64,000 nt of DNA from Sacculina carcini (taxonomy: Eukaryota; Arthropoda; Thecostraca; Sacculinidae): assembly GCA_916048095.2 (NCBI GenBank), contig OU696580.1, positions 3,362,202 to 3,426,201 on the forward strand, in the 5' to 3' direction. The notes under the pieces were generated by a model that had not been told where the DNA came from, made no database searches, and was given only the letters and a program-made list of their open reading frames with translations. The translations under genes and the position numbers were made by a program. Numbering within the stretch: position 1 is the stretch's first letter; every line of letters starts with the position of its first letter. Shown piece after piece: positions 63,922-64,000 of this stretch.

Positions 63922-64000
63922 CACATATATACACATACATATACACACACACACATATACACACTCACACATATATACACACACACATATATACACACAC
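63890..64000 (+). repeat. CA-rich tract at the exon A acceptor
   Basis: CA repeats with ATATAC interruptions up to the window edge. They read as TG/TATG in the Sbf sense direction, ending four bases before the exon A acceptor. Confidence 0.9.

Overview
This looks like the nuclear genome of an invertebrate animal. Coding sequence is split into short exons by long, repeat-filled introns. (CA/TG)n microsatellites are everywhere. Transposons of many classes are present: two Ty3-type LTR elements, a BEL/Pao LTR, two LINE families, two tRNA-headed SINE families, and hAT-like and pogo-like DNA elements. The gene content (a myotubularin-family Sbf with a C1 domain, a tubby-domain protein and a SID-1-family membrane protein) fits a metazoan outside the vertebrates. 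I cannot name the phylum from the sequence alone.

Layout. 1-3860: no gene seen; a 20-bp minisatellite fills 1083-2000. 3861-19537: a nest of insertions. A hAT-like DNA element with 8-bp target duplications was split by a minus-strand LINE, and the LINE was later hit by two different Ty3-type elements on opposite strands. Both Ty3 elements look whole and young. 20272-20992: a Ser-rich candidate exon, followed by a SINE sitting inside a small minisatellite. 23061-25289: an uninterrupted 742-codon gene for a SID-1-family protein with 11 membrane segments whose metal-binding residues are largely replaced. 25865-41038: six plus-strand exons that join in phase and give a tubby domain, apparently complete at its C-terminus; the large introns hold two 3.7-4.5 kb copies of an unclassified repeat. 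41046-41541: a 14-bp minisatellite directly behind the tubby stop codon. 44582-63885: fifteen minus-strand exons, all phases matching, encode the C-terminal 1122 residues of Sbf (MTMR5/MTMR13 type): the myotubularin pseudophosphatase region, a coiled-coil-like helix, a C1 zinc domain and a C-terminal PH domain. The DENN half lies beyond the right edge.

How it fits together. The tubby gene (+) and Sbf (-) are convergent neighbours. Both are families linked to phosphoinositides and membrane traffic, but nothing here shows that they act together. The most striking pattern concerns splicing. In both genes, on opposite strands, most 3' splice sites lie a few bases downstream of a (TG)n tract, always TG in the sense direction. 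The repeat appears to stand in for the polypyrimidine tract. One Sbf exon is also flanked by about 100 bp of (GT)n on one side and (CA)n on the other, so its RNA could fold into a long stem around the exon.
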